Assembly (NCBI GenBank): GCA_964036045.1
Contig: OZ038378.1
Coordinates: forward strand, 145,045,767-145,109,766
DNA length: 64,000 nt
Source: Eutreptiella sp. 'Long Island Sound 2002'
Taxonomy: Eukaryota > Euglenozoa > Euglenophyceae > Eutreptiales > Eutreptiaceae
Direction of reading: 5' to 3'
Position 1 is the stretch's first letter; each line of letters opens with the position of its first letter. The notes below the pieces were generated by a model, which was not told the origin of the DNA, did not search any database, and was given only the letters and a program-made list of their open reading frames with translations. The translations under genes and the position numbers were made by a program. Below, piece after piece: positions 50,394 through 60,408 of the stretch.

Positions 50394-53033
50394 CCATCTG
50401 ATCATGTCCGTATGGCGGACGCCAAGTGCGCCGATCTGCAATGCATGCCACTGCAGATCAACACTACAGCAACGGCAATGGAAACTGGAAGCAGTCACAG
50501 AACAGATCAGAAGGGGGTAGTTCCTGCATGGGAGGCGTGGACAGAGTCTGCAATACCGCGATCAGCATCCACTAGCAACGCAGTAAGAGCCCTTGCTCAT
50601 TCCATGAACACCAGCAGCTGAATTGTCTCAACCACTCGGGTTGCGTCAGGGCAACAAGGCCCGATTACAGCCATGCATCTGGCCCACGCAGGAGTGTGCA
50701 ATGCAAGAGCAACCGTAGTACAAAGAGGGGGTGGGGTGATCCTTTTGTTCTTGTTCTGACACCAGAATAGTGCGTGCCGTCAAGGCGGTGGGTGTTCATG
50801 GGCATCCTGGCCCAGGTACTATGTACAGCGGCCAAAACGGCAAACGAAATGGCACAAGTGTGTGGGGAGGGCCTGAAGGGCTGTCCTTAACAGAAAGAGG
50901 TTTTAGGCTTCTTAAGGACACCCCTGGCCTTGGTCCAGAGCCCCGGGCATGGAACACCGTTCAGCGTGACGGCCCTTGGCCCATGTGGGGAGGTGAAGGA
51001 GGGACAATCGCGGGTGCATGGGCACAGAAGATTCCGGTGCCGCTCTTCTCTTTTGCTTTGGGGTTCAATGGTCCACGTGGGGCTCACATAGGGCACACCC
51101 ACCGCACTGCTCCCACTCTCTTCCCTCAGCAGACCTGAGGGGCCTTGGCAATGCCGCTGGGGGGGCACCCTCAAAGAGGGGCCCGGCAGCGGTTGCACAT
51201 CAGAGAGGACGCATAGAGCGAAGCAAAAAACCACCAAAATGAACATCACCGCTGGAGCACTGCACTGACCGAGGGGGCGACAACGTGACATGCAACGCTG
51301 GCACTCAAGACAGCGATTGCAATACAGTGGGTTGAAGCCCATGTAAGGCAAGCGTGATGGAGGACTACAAATACAAACCACGGGACCCGCTCATCGGGGC
51401 AGTGGCAAAAGCAGGGGTCAGAGGTAAGAGGCGAAGAAGCGAAGAAGACCCAGCGGCAGAGCTTGAAGCAAGGAGGCCTGAACAAGGCAGGTGCGTGACG
51501 GTGCAGAGACAAAGAGAGGGGGAGGGGGCGAGAGGGGAAGCAGAAAGGCGGGAAGAAGAAAGCACAAAAAGGGAAGAGGGGCGTTCTGTTTGAAGGGGGA
51601 AAGCCAGATAGAGGACTTCCAACCGTTCCCTCCCAAGCAGAGGGCCGGAGAGGGGCACAACGGCTGGTCTTTGCCTTCACACTGCCATGTGGCCACCCGG
51701 CGTTGTGTGTGTACCTCCGCGTGCGTTGCGTATCTGCGCAAGGTCCTACGCGTGCATGCGTGCGTGAAGCGCCGTCACTGCAGGCGACCCAACATAACAT
51801 GGTCTCCATGGGGGATGGGCAGCACAAGAAGCATGCCTCCTCTGACATGTGCCCTTCTGTGTGTAGGACGACAAAAGGGGGACTGCCACCGTCCTGAGCA
51901 AACAACAGCACCACAATGGCCTTTTGGCCTTTCTAATCTGAAACGAGTCTGTGGGCATACCATTCAGCCCGTCTCAAGGGGGGCATGCGGGTGACAATGA
52001 AAGGAGTTGGCGCGGATGCATTCCTGCCCTCGGCATAGATTCACTTGCTGACAAGACGCTGTGCGCGTGGGATCAAGCCAGGCTGTCCTTCGTGTAGTGT
52101 GAAACCAATGAAACCTGGGGTTCTGTTCTGTGACTGAAGTGGCATGCAGCGAAGTTGGTCGCAACGGCAAAGGGCTTGAGGAATGGTCAGGGCAGCAGCG
52201 GCAAAGGTGAAGCGGGTGAGATCTCAGAATCGTTCAAAGCAGTGGTGTTTCATTCGGATAAGCTCGTAGGTTTTCTTATTGATCCAAGCAAAGCAGTGCC
52301 TTCAGCTGCATGCACGTATAGCCACACGCAGTGGGCGGTTTTTATAGATGCACCGCACTTCGACTTGATCAGTAGAGTAGATGGTCCACCAACAAACTTC
52401 ATGGAGGTCTGAAGCACCAGTCCACCAGATTGCAGCAGGGACTAGGCAATGACCAATACGCCAGCTTCAACACCATACACAGCTGCTGGAAGCACTTTGT
52501 ATTTGAAAGTGTGAAATGAGAAAGTCTGTGTGCGCTGCTGCGTTAGCCTTCTGAGCCTCAGGTTGGGGATGGGGAGGAAGAAGAGGCTTACTACCAGAGG
52601 CACCCCCAGAGCCCTCGTCAGCATGAGGTGTCCACAATAGATGAAGAACCACGGAATTGTAATGCTCTTGGGAGTTATGTTGCATGTGCTACAGTTTTGC
52701 TGTATTCCCCTTCGTCAACAGGACGGTTGAAGTGGTGCAGGACTAGTGCTTCAGATCAATGGGGTCATGGTTGGGTTACAGCATCGCCTGAATCCAACCC
52801 CAAAAAAGATACGCCCCAAAAACAAAACCCCAGACCCACAAGCACTGCGCCACGGTGGCGGTAAAACAAACTTACACACATGTGCAGGGTGCCTTTTGGG
52901 TTCCTCTTTCAGCAAGGTGCATGGGAAGCCGAACTGATGAGGGGCCTCTGCCAAGGAGGTCAGGTACGTAGGTATTAAGTGTGTAACCTCTCGGGTTGCA
53001 GGCAACAAAAGAATTGTGCGACCAGCCACCAAA
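50394..53033. other. Stretch without recognisable genes
   Basis: ORFs here are short, overlapping and of low complexity (for example the purine-rich 51400-51600). No domain or RNA gene is recognised. Confidence 0.5.
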
Positions 53034-53053
53034 CGAAAAGACACTCAGAAACG
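53034..53053 (-). other. Possible third spliced-leader relic
   Basis: On the minus strand TTTCTGAGTGTC is followed by TTTTCG. This is the leader core with six bases of the T tract missing. About 150 bp of open frame follow on the left, with no family recognised. It could mark another processed insertion or be chance. Confidence 0.35.
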
Positions 53054-53221
53054 CACACACACGCACACGATTGCAAGACAAACGGGCACAACTCAGGTTC
53101 CGAGTGTCAGAATCCTCGTCAGTTGGATCGTCAAACAAAACAGAGCATGTCCGATGCCAAGAGGCGCCTTTCTGCAGCACAGGTAATGGGCAGAGGTGGG
53201 TACGCATTGTGGGGGATGCAG

Positions 53222-53256
53222 ACACACACAGAAACACACACACACACACACACACA
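53222..53256. repeat. (CA)n microsatellite
   Basis: About 35 bp of CA repeats with one interruption. Confidence 0.85.
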
Positions 53257-53447
53257 GCTGCCAATGCTGCTCCGAACAGCTCTCGACCAATAAAACCTGC
53301 GAGGCCAGAGTGCAACCCACACACCCACCCACGCTTTGATCACAAGGATACTGGTTGCCTGTACAAGCCACAGAACCAACACGCTAGCGTGCCATGGCCC
53401 TCTGGCAATGCATGGCAATGCAGTGCCGCTGCATGTCTGCCTGCTTT

Positions 53448-56400
53448 TTAGACCGCTGACTCAAGGGCAGGGGGACGCAGCCCCTCTAGGGCCGCGGTCA
53501 GGTCCGGGTTGTCATGCTTATGCACCCACTCTTCCAGGCACTCCTCACAGACCACCGGGTAATAGTCGGTGTCCCGCATCAACGCAGGCCATTCCGTGAG
53601 GATCCACATGTAGAACTCCTCCGGCTCCATCCAGTCGCCCCCATTGCAGAAGGACCACCCACAAAAGGGGCAGCGGTGCAGCACCGACGCCACATCGCCC
53701 GCCATAAAGCTGACGGGCACTTGGTGTGGGCTCTCTGCCACCGTCACGTTGGTGAACAGCAGCGAGTTCCCAAAGCGGTACACAAAGCTGATCATTTCCC
53801 GGCGGTTGTCCGGGTCGTCGCAATACCACTGGAACTGGGTGTGGCACAGGTCGCCATCCCAGACCAACGAGCACAGGGTGTGGTAGAATCCTGCGAGTCG
53901 GTGCTCCATGAACATGGTCAGGGGCTGACCCTGCACGGCGGAGGGGGTCGGGACCGGGGGATCGAGGGGAAGGTCGGCAAAGCGGATCCACTCCTCCGGG
54001 GTCATGACCTCCTGAATGATGCAGGCACGGTCCACACTGTAGACAATGACGCGGTGCAGGTCCGGGTTGTACTCGTACAGCTTGTGCTTGCAACGAGTGC
54101 ATGCAAACGGGTGGTTCTTGATGACCTCTACGTTCTTCGTGTGGATGCCAGCCTTGACGGTGACGGTAGTCTGCACACCGGCACCCACGCACAGCTCTGA
54201 GCCGGCCAGCTGCAGGTCATTGAACGTGCAGGAGGCCTGCATGGCCTGCACTAACGCCTCCGTCCCCTGCGGTGTGACCGCACTGTACTCCAGGTCAAGA
54301 CTCTGGAATGCACGTGCAAACCGGATCCCATGTGCCAGCGCCTGTGCGCCCTCCTCCCCAACGTGATTCTGCCGCAGGTTCAGCCTCTCAAGCTGGCGCG
54401 CCTGCGCCAGCGCGTGTGCCAAGGCCGTGACACCCTCGGCGCCGATGCCGCAGCCCTGCAGATCGAACTGCCGCAGGGATTGGGAGCGGGCGAGTCCGGA
54501 GGCCAGTGTCTTGGCCCCTTCATCGGAGATGGGCACATGAGTGAGTGTCAGGCTTTGGAGCGAGGCCGACTCGGCCAGGGCCTGTCCAAGCGCCTCAATG
54601 CCCTCTGGCTCTGCCTCGCAGCATCCCACGTTGAGGCTCAAGAGCTGCGTGGCCAAGCGGGCAACTGCGGCCATGGCCTGGGGCTCCAAATGGCAGGACT
54701 CGAAGTTGAGGTGTTTCACCGTCTTGCACTTCCGGAAGGCCTCGGCGAGCACGCGGGCGGTGCCGAGCTGCAGGACGTTGTGCGACAGGTCAACGCTCTC
54801 CAGCGACGGCGCTACTTCGACCGCGCGGGCGAGTGCCTCTCCCCCTTCTGCGTCCACGCCGACTCCAGAGAGCCCGAGGACCCGCAACTTTTTCGCGCGC
54901 GCCACGCCCTCGGCGAGGGCCTTCGTGCCGGGCGCGGCGAGCGTGTTGGTGTTCAGCAGCAGCTCCTGCAGCCGCGAGGCGCCGGGGAGGGCCTCGCCCA
55001 GGGCCATGGCGCCGAAGTGCGTGATCTGGTTGTCGGAGAGGTTGAGGCGCTCCACGGAGGACCCGGGCAACGCCTCCGCGAGGCACTCCGCGCCCCCGTC
55101 CCCCAGGGAGTTGCCCTTGAGACTCAATCCGGACAACGCTGGGGAGGCGGTGATGCCGCGCTTCAGCAGCGGCAGTCGCATGCCGATGTTGGTGAAGTCC
55201 AGGTTCACGTACTTCAGCGTCGAGGAGCCCTCGAGGCACTCGCTCAGGCCCTCCAGCGCGGCGTCGGACAGCGGCGTGAAGGCCATGTTGAGGCTCTGCA
55301 GCGTCGGGGCGTTGGACAGACCCTTCGTGATGTGGTCCGTCTCGGCGGGGCTCAGCGTGCACGCCCTGAAGGCCAAGGCCCGTAGGCTCGTGGAGTGCCC
55401 CAGCGCCCGCGTGAACTCCTCCATCCCCTGATCACCGAAGGTGCAGTTCTCGAACTCGACGGACTTGATGCGTTTGGAGTGCGTCACGAGGTCCCCGAGG
55501 GCCACGAGGCCCTCGTCGCCGATGGCGAGGCCGCCGAAGCTCCAGGTCTCGATCGAGTCCTGCGCCATCGCCGCGAACGCCAGCTCGACGATGTCGGCGG
55601 CGTCAGTGCCCGTGTGATGAAGCGACACCGACCGGAGTGACTTGCTGGTGGAGATCCGGTCGCCCACGCGGGAGGCGTCGAGGCCCCAGTCCACAACATT
55701 GAGGCTTCTGCAGTGGGCGTTGGCCAGCAGGTGATAGAGGCGATGCTCCTGCTTTGAGTTCAGCGCCTTGGCGACGGCGATGTGGATGGGGACGCACCGG
55801 GCAAACTTCTTGTTCACCAGCCGCCACTTGCGCTTTGCGTTCTCAAACAGGAAAACCTCCGACAGGATGTCATCCGGGAGGAGGCCGATGCTACAGCGCG
55901 TGTGCTGAACCAGGTACTGCTGCCGCAGCTCCTGGGGGACGTAGGGCTGCGACAGGCTGAGGCCCCTCGGCGCCTCCGGTGTGGCGGCCGTGGGACTCGG
56001 TGCGCCATCCTCTCCGCCTGCATCGGCCTCGGCCTCGCTCCCCCGCGACGCGTGACGGGCGGCACTGCGCGCCAGCCCCTGCGCCGCCTCTTTGGCCGGG
56101 CCGGACCACGACGCAGGGGGCGTGCTCTCCGCGACGGCCTTTGCGGCAGAAGGAGGCAGATCCAGCGGCCGGTGGTTGATGTTCGTGACGTTGGGCACAC
56201 CGCCCCATTGCAGCTGCTGTGGAACGCTCTTCCGGAACCACATGAATGCCACGTCCTCAGAAGGCGCCTCGAGCAGGCATCCGACCGCGCTGTCTGCCAC
56301 CTCCTCCGCCTTTGGGTACACCTGCGCCAGGGAAGTCACCGCCAGCCGGCCGCAGCAGCGGTTGATGGCGTACTCCACCAGCTCCCGGATCTGGTCTTCT

Positions 56401-57593
56401 TTTGGGGTGCAGCCCCTTGCGACCACTTGGCCATTGTACACCGCGGCTGCCCCATCGCAGTCCATCAACGACTGCAGGCCGCTGTCCCCTGCCGCGAAGG
56501 CCTGGACGGGATCGTTGGACTCCCGCAGGCGCTGCAGAATGGCCGCGCGGACGGACCGGGTGCGCTCGCGCTCACGGGCCTCGTCGTTGATCTGCAGCTG
56601 CTTCACCTGCTGCGCAAGGACCTCAGTGGCCATCTGACACGCCACACGGCGCTCAAAGGGCACATAGAGGGGGCTCAAGTGATGACAGTATAGCAGACCC
56701 CAGAGCTTCGCGTCCACGATGATGGCGTGGCACATGGAGCTCTGGACCCCCTGATTGGTCAGATGCGTGAGGTGGCAAGGTGCCACGGCCCGGATGCCCA
56801 CCATAGACATATCGGGCCGCCGGCCTGTGTCCACGTCATTCTCAGGGATCAGCGGGACCTCACCAGCCCTGACATCAGGGAAATGGGTGAAGAGGTTCCG
56901 GAGAAACAGCTCCCGGGTGTACTTGGGGGTGACCTGTGCTGGCCACTGCTTTCTGTAATACACCTCCACGCCCTTGCCCTCGTTGATCTTCTCTGCAACG
57001 ACTTCGCAGTGCTCGGCCTCATGGAACTTCAGGACCATCACCCGATCATATCCCGTGTCCCTCTGGATGGCCTCCACCGCCAACTGACAGGCATGATCAC
57101 TGGTGGTGGTCCCTGGCAGCTGCTTGCTGACGTTGTGCACCAAAGCGCCCATCTTCAACTTCGACACGGCCTCACATGGTTCCAACTCTAAAAATGACAC
57201 GTTGTCGCGAGTATGGAAGACTCCAGTGAAGGCACTTCTGCAGTCGCCTTTGCCCATTTCAATGGGGATGCCCGACATGGCCTTGTATGACGCGTGGCTC
57301 AGTTCAGTCTCCAAAATGGTGTTGTAAGCAGCCTCCCCAATGATGGTCTTGAGTTTCTGCAGCAGGACCTCTTCGACTGTGAACCCCAGGTCTGTGATAT
57401 TGGCGCTCACTTGGTTGATGATGAAAGTCTTGCTGCACATGATCAGCAAGTATCCGTGCGGCTGCACGGCACTGTGCAGCCCATCGCGAGAGCGCGTGTT
57501 CCATCCTGCTTTATGGTTCTTGCTGTCTTTCCGGGACTGCGGCAAATGAGGAGGCGCCCACGGCTGTATTGCATCCAGATTGCGGGAGCTCAT
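53448..57593 (-). CDS. Phytochrome (PAS-GAF-PHY) / F-box / leucine-rich-repeat fusion protein
   Basis: The intronless ORF gives 1,381 residues from the ATG at 57593; an upstream in-frame GTG (57635) lies in the leader relic. PAS (37-145) has VQPHG. GAF (160-335) has GYDRVMVLKFHE and CHLTHL, whose Cys273 matches the bilin-attaching Cys of Cph1 and plant phytochromes, then KLWGLLYCHH. PHY (345-470) has MWFRKSVPQQLQWGG but stops inside the tongue. A Pro/Ala/Glu linker (475-560) leads to an F-box-like LLPDDILSEVFLF...RLVNKKFARCV (571-601). About 18 RNI-type LRRs follow (625-1145), then a Cys-rich tail with CxxC pairs at 1165, 1308 and 1349. Photosensors switch partners with light; F-box proteins dock substrates on SCF ligases. 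A light-gated SCF receptor is inferred. Phytochrome and LRR calls are firm, the F-box moderate. The GAF DIP motif is VTP. Confidence 0.88.
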   Translation of the reverse strand: MSSRNLDAIQPWAPPHLPQSRKDSKNHKAGWNTRSRDGLHSAVQPHGYLLIMCSKTFIINQVSANITDLGFTVEEVLLQKLKTIIGEAAYNTILETELSHASYKAMSGIPIEMGKGDCRSAFTGVFHTRDNVSFLELEPCEAVSKLKMGALVHNVSKQLPGTTTSDHACQLAVEAIQRDTGYDRVMVLKFHEAEHCEVVAEKINEGKGVEVYYRKQWPAQVTPKYTRELFLRNLFTHFPDVRAGEVPLIPENDVDTGRRPDMSMVGIRAVAPCHLTHLTNQGVQSSMCHAIIVDAKLWGLLYCHHLSPLYVPFERRVACQMATEVLAQQVKQLQINDEARERERTRSVRAAILQRLRESNDPVQAFAAGDSGLQSLMDCDGAAAVYNGQVVARGCTPKEDQIRELVEYAINRCCGRLAVTSLAQVYPKAEEVADSAVGCLLEAPSEDVAFMWFRKSVPQQLQWGGVPNVTNINHRPLDLPPSAAKAVAESTPPASWSGPAKEAAQGLARSAARHASRGSEAEADAGGEDGAPSPTAATPEAPRGLSLSQPYVPQELRQQYLVQHTRCSIGLLPDDILSEVFLFENAKRKWRLVNKKFARCVPIHIAVAKALNSKQEHRLYHLLANAHCRSLNVVDWGLDASRVGDRISTSKSLRSVSLHHTGTDAADIVELAFAAMAQDSIETWSFGGLAIGDEGLVALGDLVTHSKRIKSVEFENCTFGDQGMEEFTRALGHSTSLRALAFRACTLSPAETDHITKGLSNAPTLQSLNMAFTPLSDAALEGLSECLEGSSTLKYVNLDFTNIGMRLPLLKRGITASPALSGLSLKGNSLGDGGAECLAEALPGSSVERLNLSDNQITHFGAMALGEALPGASRLQELLLNTNTLAAPGTKALAEGVARAKKLRVLGLSGVGVDAEGGEALARAVEVAPSLESVDLSHNVLQLGTARVLAEAFRKCKTVKHLNFESCHLEPQAMAAVARLATQLLSLNVGCCEAEPEGIEALGQALAESASLQSLTLTHVPISDEGAKTLASGLARSQSLRQFDLQGCGIGAEGVTALAHALAQARQLERLNLRQNHVGEEGAQALAHGIRFARAFQSLDLEYSAVTPQGTEALVQAMQASCTFNDLQLAGSELCVGAGVQTTVTVKAGIHTKNVEVIKNHPFACTRCKHKLYEYNPDLHRVIVYSVDRACIIQEVMTPEEWIRFADLPLDPPVPTPSAVQGQPLTMFMEHRLAGFYHTLCSLVWDGDLCHTQFQWYCDDPDNRREMISFVYRFGNSLLFTNVTVAESPHQVPVSFMAGDVASVLHRCPFCGWSFCNGGDWMEPEEFYMWILTEWPALMRDTDYYPVVCEECLEEWVHKHDNPDLTAALEGLRPPALESAV

Positions 57594-57618
57594 AATGGAT
57601 GGCACAAAAAGTAGATCT

Positions 57619-57646
57619 CGGAAAAGAATAGACACTCAGAAGGTGG
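57619..57646 (-). other. Spliced-leader relic upstream of the phytochrome/F-box gene
   Basis: Twenty-four of 28 positions match the leader seen at LINE-B, including CTGAGTGTCTATT. It lies 25 bp before the ATG. A leader added in trans is not normally encoded at the gene, so this indicates a reinserted cDNA. The flanking minus-strand CATTGCCA (57649-57656) recurs after the gene (53403-53410 and 53413-53420), a possible target duplication. Confidence 0.75.
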
Positions 57647-57800
57647 TGTGGCAATGTTCTTTTGCGTTGGCTCCTGTGGGGAAGGGGAAGGCTCCCATGG
57701 GTACTTGGTTGACAATTCTATGTCCAAAGCCTCAGCACTCCTTTCAAGCAAAACCTTTTTTGTGGGCAACACACCAAGGGCTGGGTGGAACTCTAACTCA

Positions 57801-57840
57801 CCCTAATCAAGACTGAATATTGGGACCGAGCTGGTGGGGG
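57801..57840. repeat. Left arm of a long-range inverted repeat (about 40 bp)
   Basis: 'aatcaagactgaatattggg' then 'accgagctggtggggg' is mirrored at 63442-63480 with two or three differences. G runs follow inward on both sides. Confidence 0.65.
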
Positions 57841-57855
57841 GGGGGGGGATAATAG

Positions 57856-58743
57856 CGACAGGCGGGAATAAGGATGCATGTTGAGGGACACAAAGAACGA
57901 TTCCCACCCTTCAAAACCTTCCTCACTCGCTTCGCTCACTAGAGAGACATGCCCCCTAGCACTCTTCTCGCACCCCTCCCCCCGCATTCCCCCCTGGATC
58001 CCCTTGTGCTGCACTGGTCCAAAATTGCCCATTTCAAGGCTCATTGGACCAATTGAGGTGCTCAAACAAGCGAGTTTAGGCTATTTTGAGCCATATTTGA
58101 CCCATAGTAGCCAAATGCAACTCCCCCAAACCCTTGAAATGCGCAATTTTACGACCAACGAATGGTCCGGGGGTCCAGGGGGGATATGCTGCGTTTGAAT
58201 ACCATGGATTGGGTTGGGCACCCTTGTGGTGATACATATGATGAAGGGGATGAGCTGCAAGCTATCTCCACGCAGTCAACACCTTTCATGGCCCTATTGG
58301 AGTGGTGTAGCGTGCACAGTGCATGTGCTAGGGTAGGGTTAAGGGGTCACCGGTGGATGCAAAAGCAGTCAACAATGATTTTTCCACAGTGGATCCTAGA
58401 CCACTTGGGGAGCTCAAACAAGTGGTTTAAGGCTATTTGGAGCCACCAGGGGGCATGCCTCTTCAGCGAGCGGAGACATTTTGCAAGCCATATGAGCGCA
58501 TATAAGCTCACAAAACATCCTTGAAATGTGCAATCTTGGGACTGACAGTGCTGCAAACGGGGGTTCCATGGGGAATGCGGGGGGAGGGGTGATAGGGCAG
58601 GGGTGCGAGAAGAGTGCTAGGGGGCATGTCTCTCGAGTGAGCGAAGCAAGCGACGAAGGGTTTCGAGACCGGTATAAGGGGGGAAAGTGGCGGGAATCGT
58701 ACTTTGTGTCCCTCAACATGCATTCTTACTTGGCCTTGTCGCT

Positions 58744-58752
<9 letters not shown>
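57856..58752. mobile_element. Foldback element with about 200-bp inverted arms
   Basis: The left arm (57856-58042) and the reverse complement of the right arm (58522-58752) share 'gcatgttgagggacacaaag', 'gagagacatgccccctagca' and 'ctcttctcgcacccct', with indels. Inside are two direct copies (58038-58100, 58390-58450) of a unit related to the tandem repeat at 62640-63400. No coding sequence is recognised. Confidence 0.7.
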
Positions 58753-58775
<23 letters not shown>

Positions 58776-58779
58776 GAGA
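58743..58779. repeat. (GA)n microsatellite
   Basis: About 37 bp of GA repeats with one GACAG interruption, abutting the foldback element. Confidence 0.85.
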
Positions 58780-59600
58780 ACTGGCGATGGCCGCCACCCA
58801 GAACAACTACGAAAGTTCCATCTTTAGTCCTTCTGGCATATGAACAATCAAAAGCTTATGTACATTGATGACAAACCTATTCAGGATTTTCCACTGACAG
58901 CTGAACACGTCACCCTCGAAAATAAAACCTCCCTCTTGAGCAGCACCCTGGATTTCCGAGGGCCAAACTCCTCACCTACCTTGGTCAAATACCACCGACT
59001 TTCACCTCCACCAGAAGCAGGGCTGTCAAAACATGCACCACAGGCCACCGGGACAAGAACATTCAGTCAAATGGGACTGAAGAAAGGAACCAATGTCTCG
59101 TCAGAACTCAATGCTAGAAGGACAAGAGCTGTAGGGAGCCAGAGAACGCTGAAAATCACCAAACTCAGCTTGAGTTCCAAATACAGAGAGAGTATTCACG
59201 ACTCTGTGAAGAGGTGGCTACGCACCATAGTTGTCCTGTGACTCGCATGAAGTAAATGCTGAGACAGAAGATGATAGTTTGCCAAGGAGGGAGGAGACAC
59301 ACTGCACCAAATCAGGACAAATCATGTCACTCAAACGGACAGAAAACCGCCTGAAAGTGAAAAGGCAAACAATTGTTTGAGCACAAACAAGGGATTCCAT
59401 TAGGAGCTGAAATACTTGAGAGGCAATGCAGAGACCAGGTACCACCAGCCTTTGGCCTGGCAGAAGCATTATTGTCAAACAGCTGGAGAGAGTGGCGATT
59501 GCGCACCACACTGATCCCGTGACTTGCACGAGGCAAGCGGAAGAAGTTGTCTCCGGACACTGCATAATCAATTAGCGGAACCCCGCACTTCGGGGGTAGC
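58780..59600. other. Stretch without recognisable genes
   Basis: A 133-codon plus-strand ORF (58840-59241) has no recognisable motif and low coding quality. Confidence 0.45.
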
Positions 59601-59666
59601 TCCTACAGGGGAACCCAGCCAAACTCACACTCCGGATACTGACTCATCAACAGGTCTTTTTCCGCA

Positions 59667-59918
59667 ATGGCACCGAACAGCAAACCATACGCGTACTCTT
59701 TAGGTGAGCTCCTAGCGGCCGTGGACGCATCTCGCTCCCTAATACATTGTGACAAGCTGCTACTCGTCATTGATTCTAGGTATGCGAAGGATGGTTTCTC
59801 TTCAGTCTCCAAATGGAGAGCTAACGGGTGGCGCCTTGCTTCAGGGGCTCCATACAAGGAACTCTGGGAGGAAGTACTCTTCATCTTGGATAAATTTGGG
59901 GATCGTCTGACTGCATAG
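59667..59918 (+). pseudogene. RNase H type 1 domain fragment
   Basis: The 83 residues fit the middle of an RNase HI fold: LGELLAAVDASRSL (the catalytic Glu helix), LLLVIDSRYAKDG (the catalytic Asp, usually TDS) and KWRANGWRLASG...YKELWEEVLFIL, which matches the NGWKT...DLWEEL block. The first strand with its Asp is not found upstream and a stop follows at 59916. This is either one exon of a host RNase H gene or a piece of a retroelement. The wording of the Trp-Gly region is closer to cellular RNase H1 than to the LINE-B domain. Confidence 0.55.
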
Positions 59919-60398
59919 CCCGCGGTGGCCCAAAAGCCACGTTCTCCTTTCTCTGCTTCAAGCGCTCTCGTATTCTGGACGGCCACAGCTGCTCAAGTCA
60001 TAGGGATGCTGTGCGCCTGCGCCATCGTCCTCCTGGCCCTTATCTAGGAGGCCGCAGCCAGAAGCCTTTGGCTTGTATGGGATGTGTCTCTGTCGGATGC
60101 GCATACCACCGCGCGGTGGAATCTCGTGCGCAGCAACCCCATATTGTGACAAGCCGAATTGCGGCCCCAGCTGTCCACATGGCTCGGGCTCTAGCTCTCC
60201 TCCACGCATGCCGGCGTGCTCCTTCAAAGGGAGATCCGTTAAGTAGCCTCTGCATGCCCTTCTCGAGCTGTTGCTTTGTCCACGGTCACTCTCCTTCCGC
60301 CACAAGCTCAAGGAAGTACCACACCACAGGGGGGATGTCTCCTCGCTTTTGTACGTGACCCCCCCCCCAAAAATTAGAAATGGGCCGAATGCCCCCGA
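59919..60398. other. Stretch without recognisable genes
   Basis: No convincing ORF. C-runs at 60360-60368 lead to the first LINE tail. Confidence 0.45.
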
Positions 60399-60408
60399 GG
60401 GGGGGGGG

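Noticed and set aside
53448-57635. Start of the phytochrome gene at 57635
   Set aside because: The codon there is GTG and lies inside the spliced-leader relic; the ATG at 57593 gives MSSRNLD and a normal leader.
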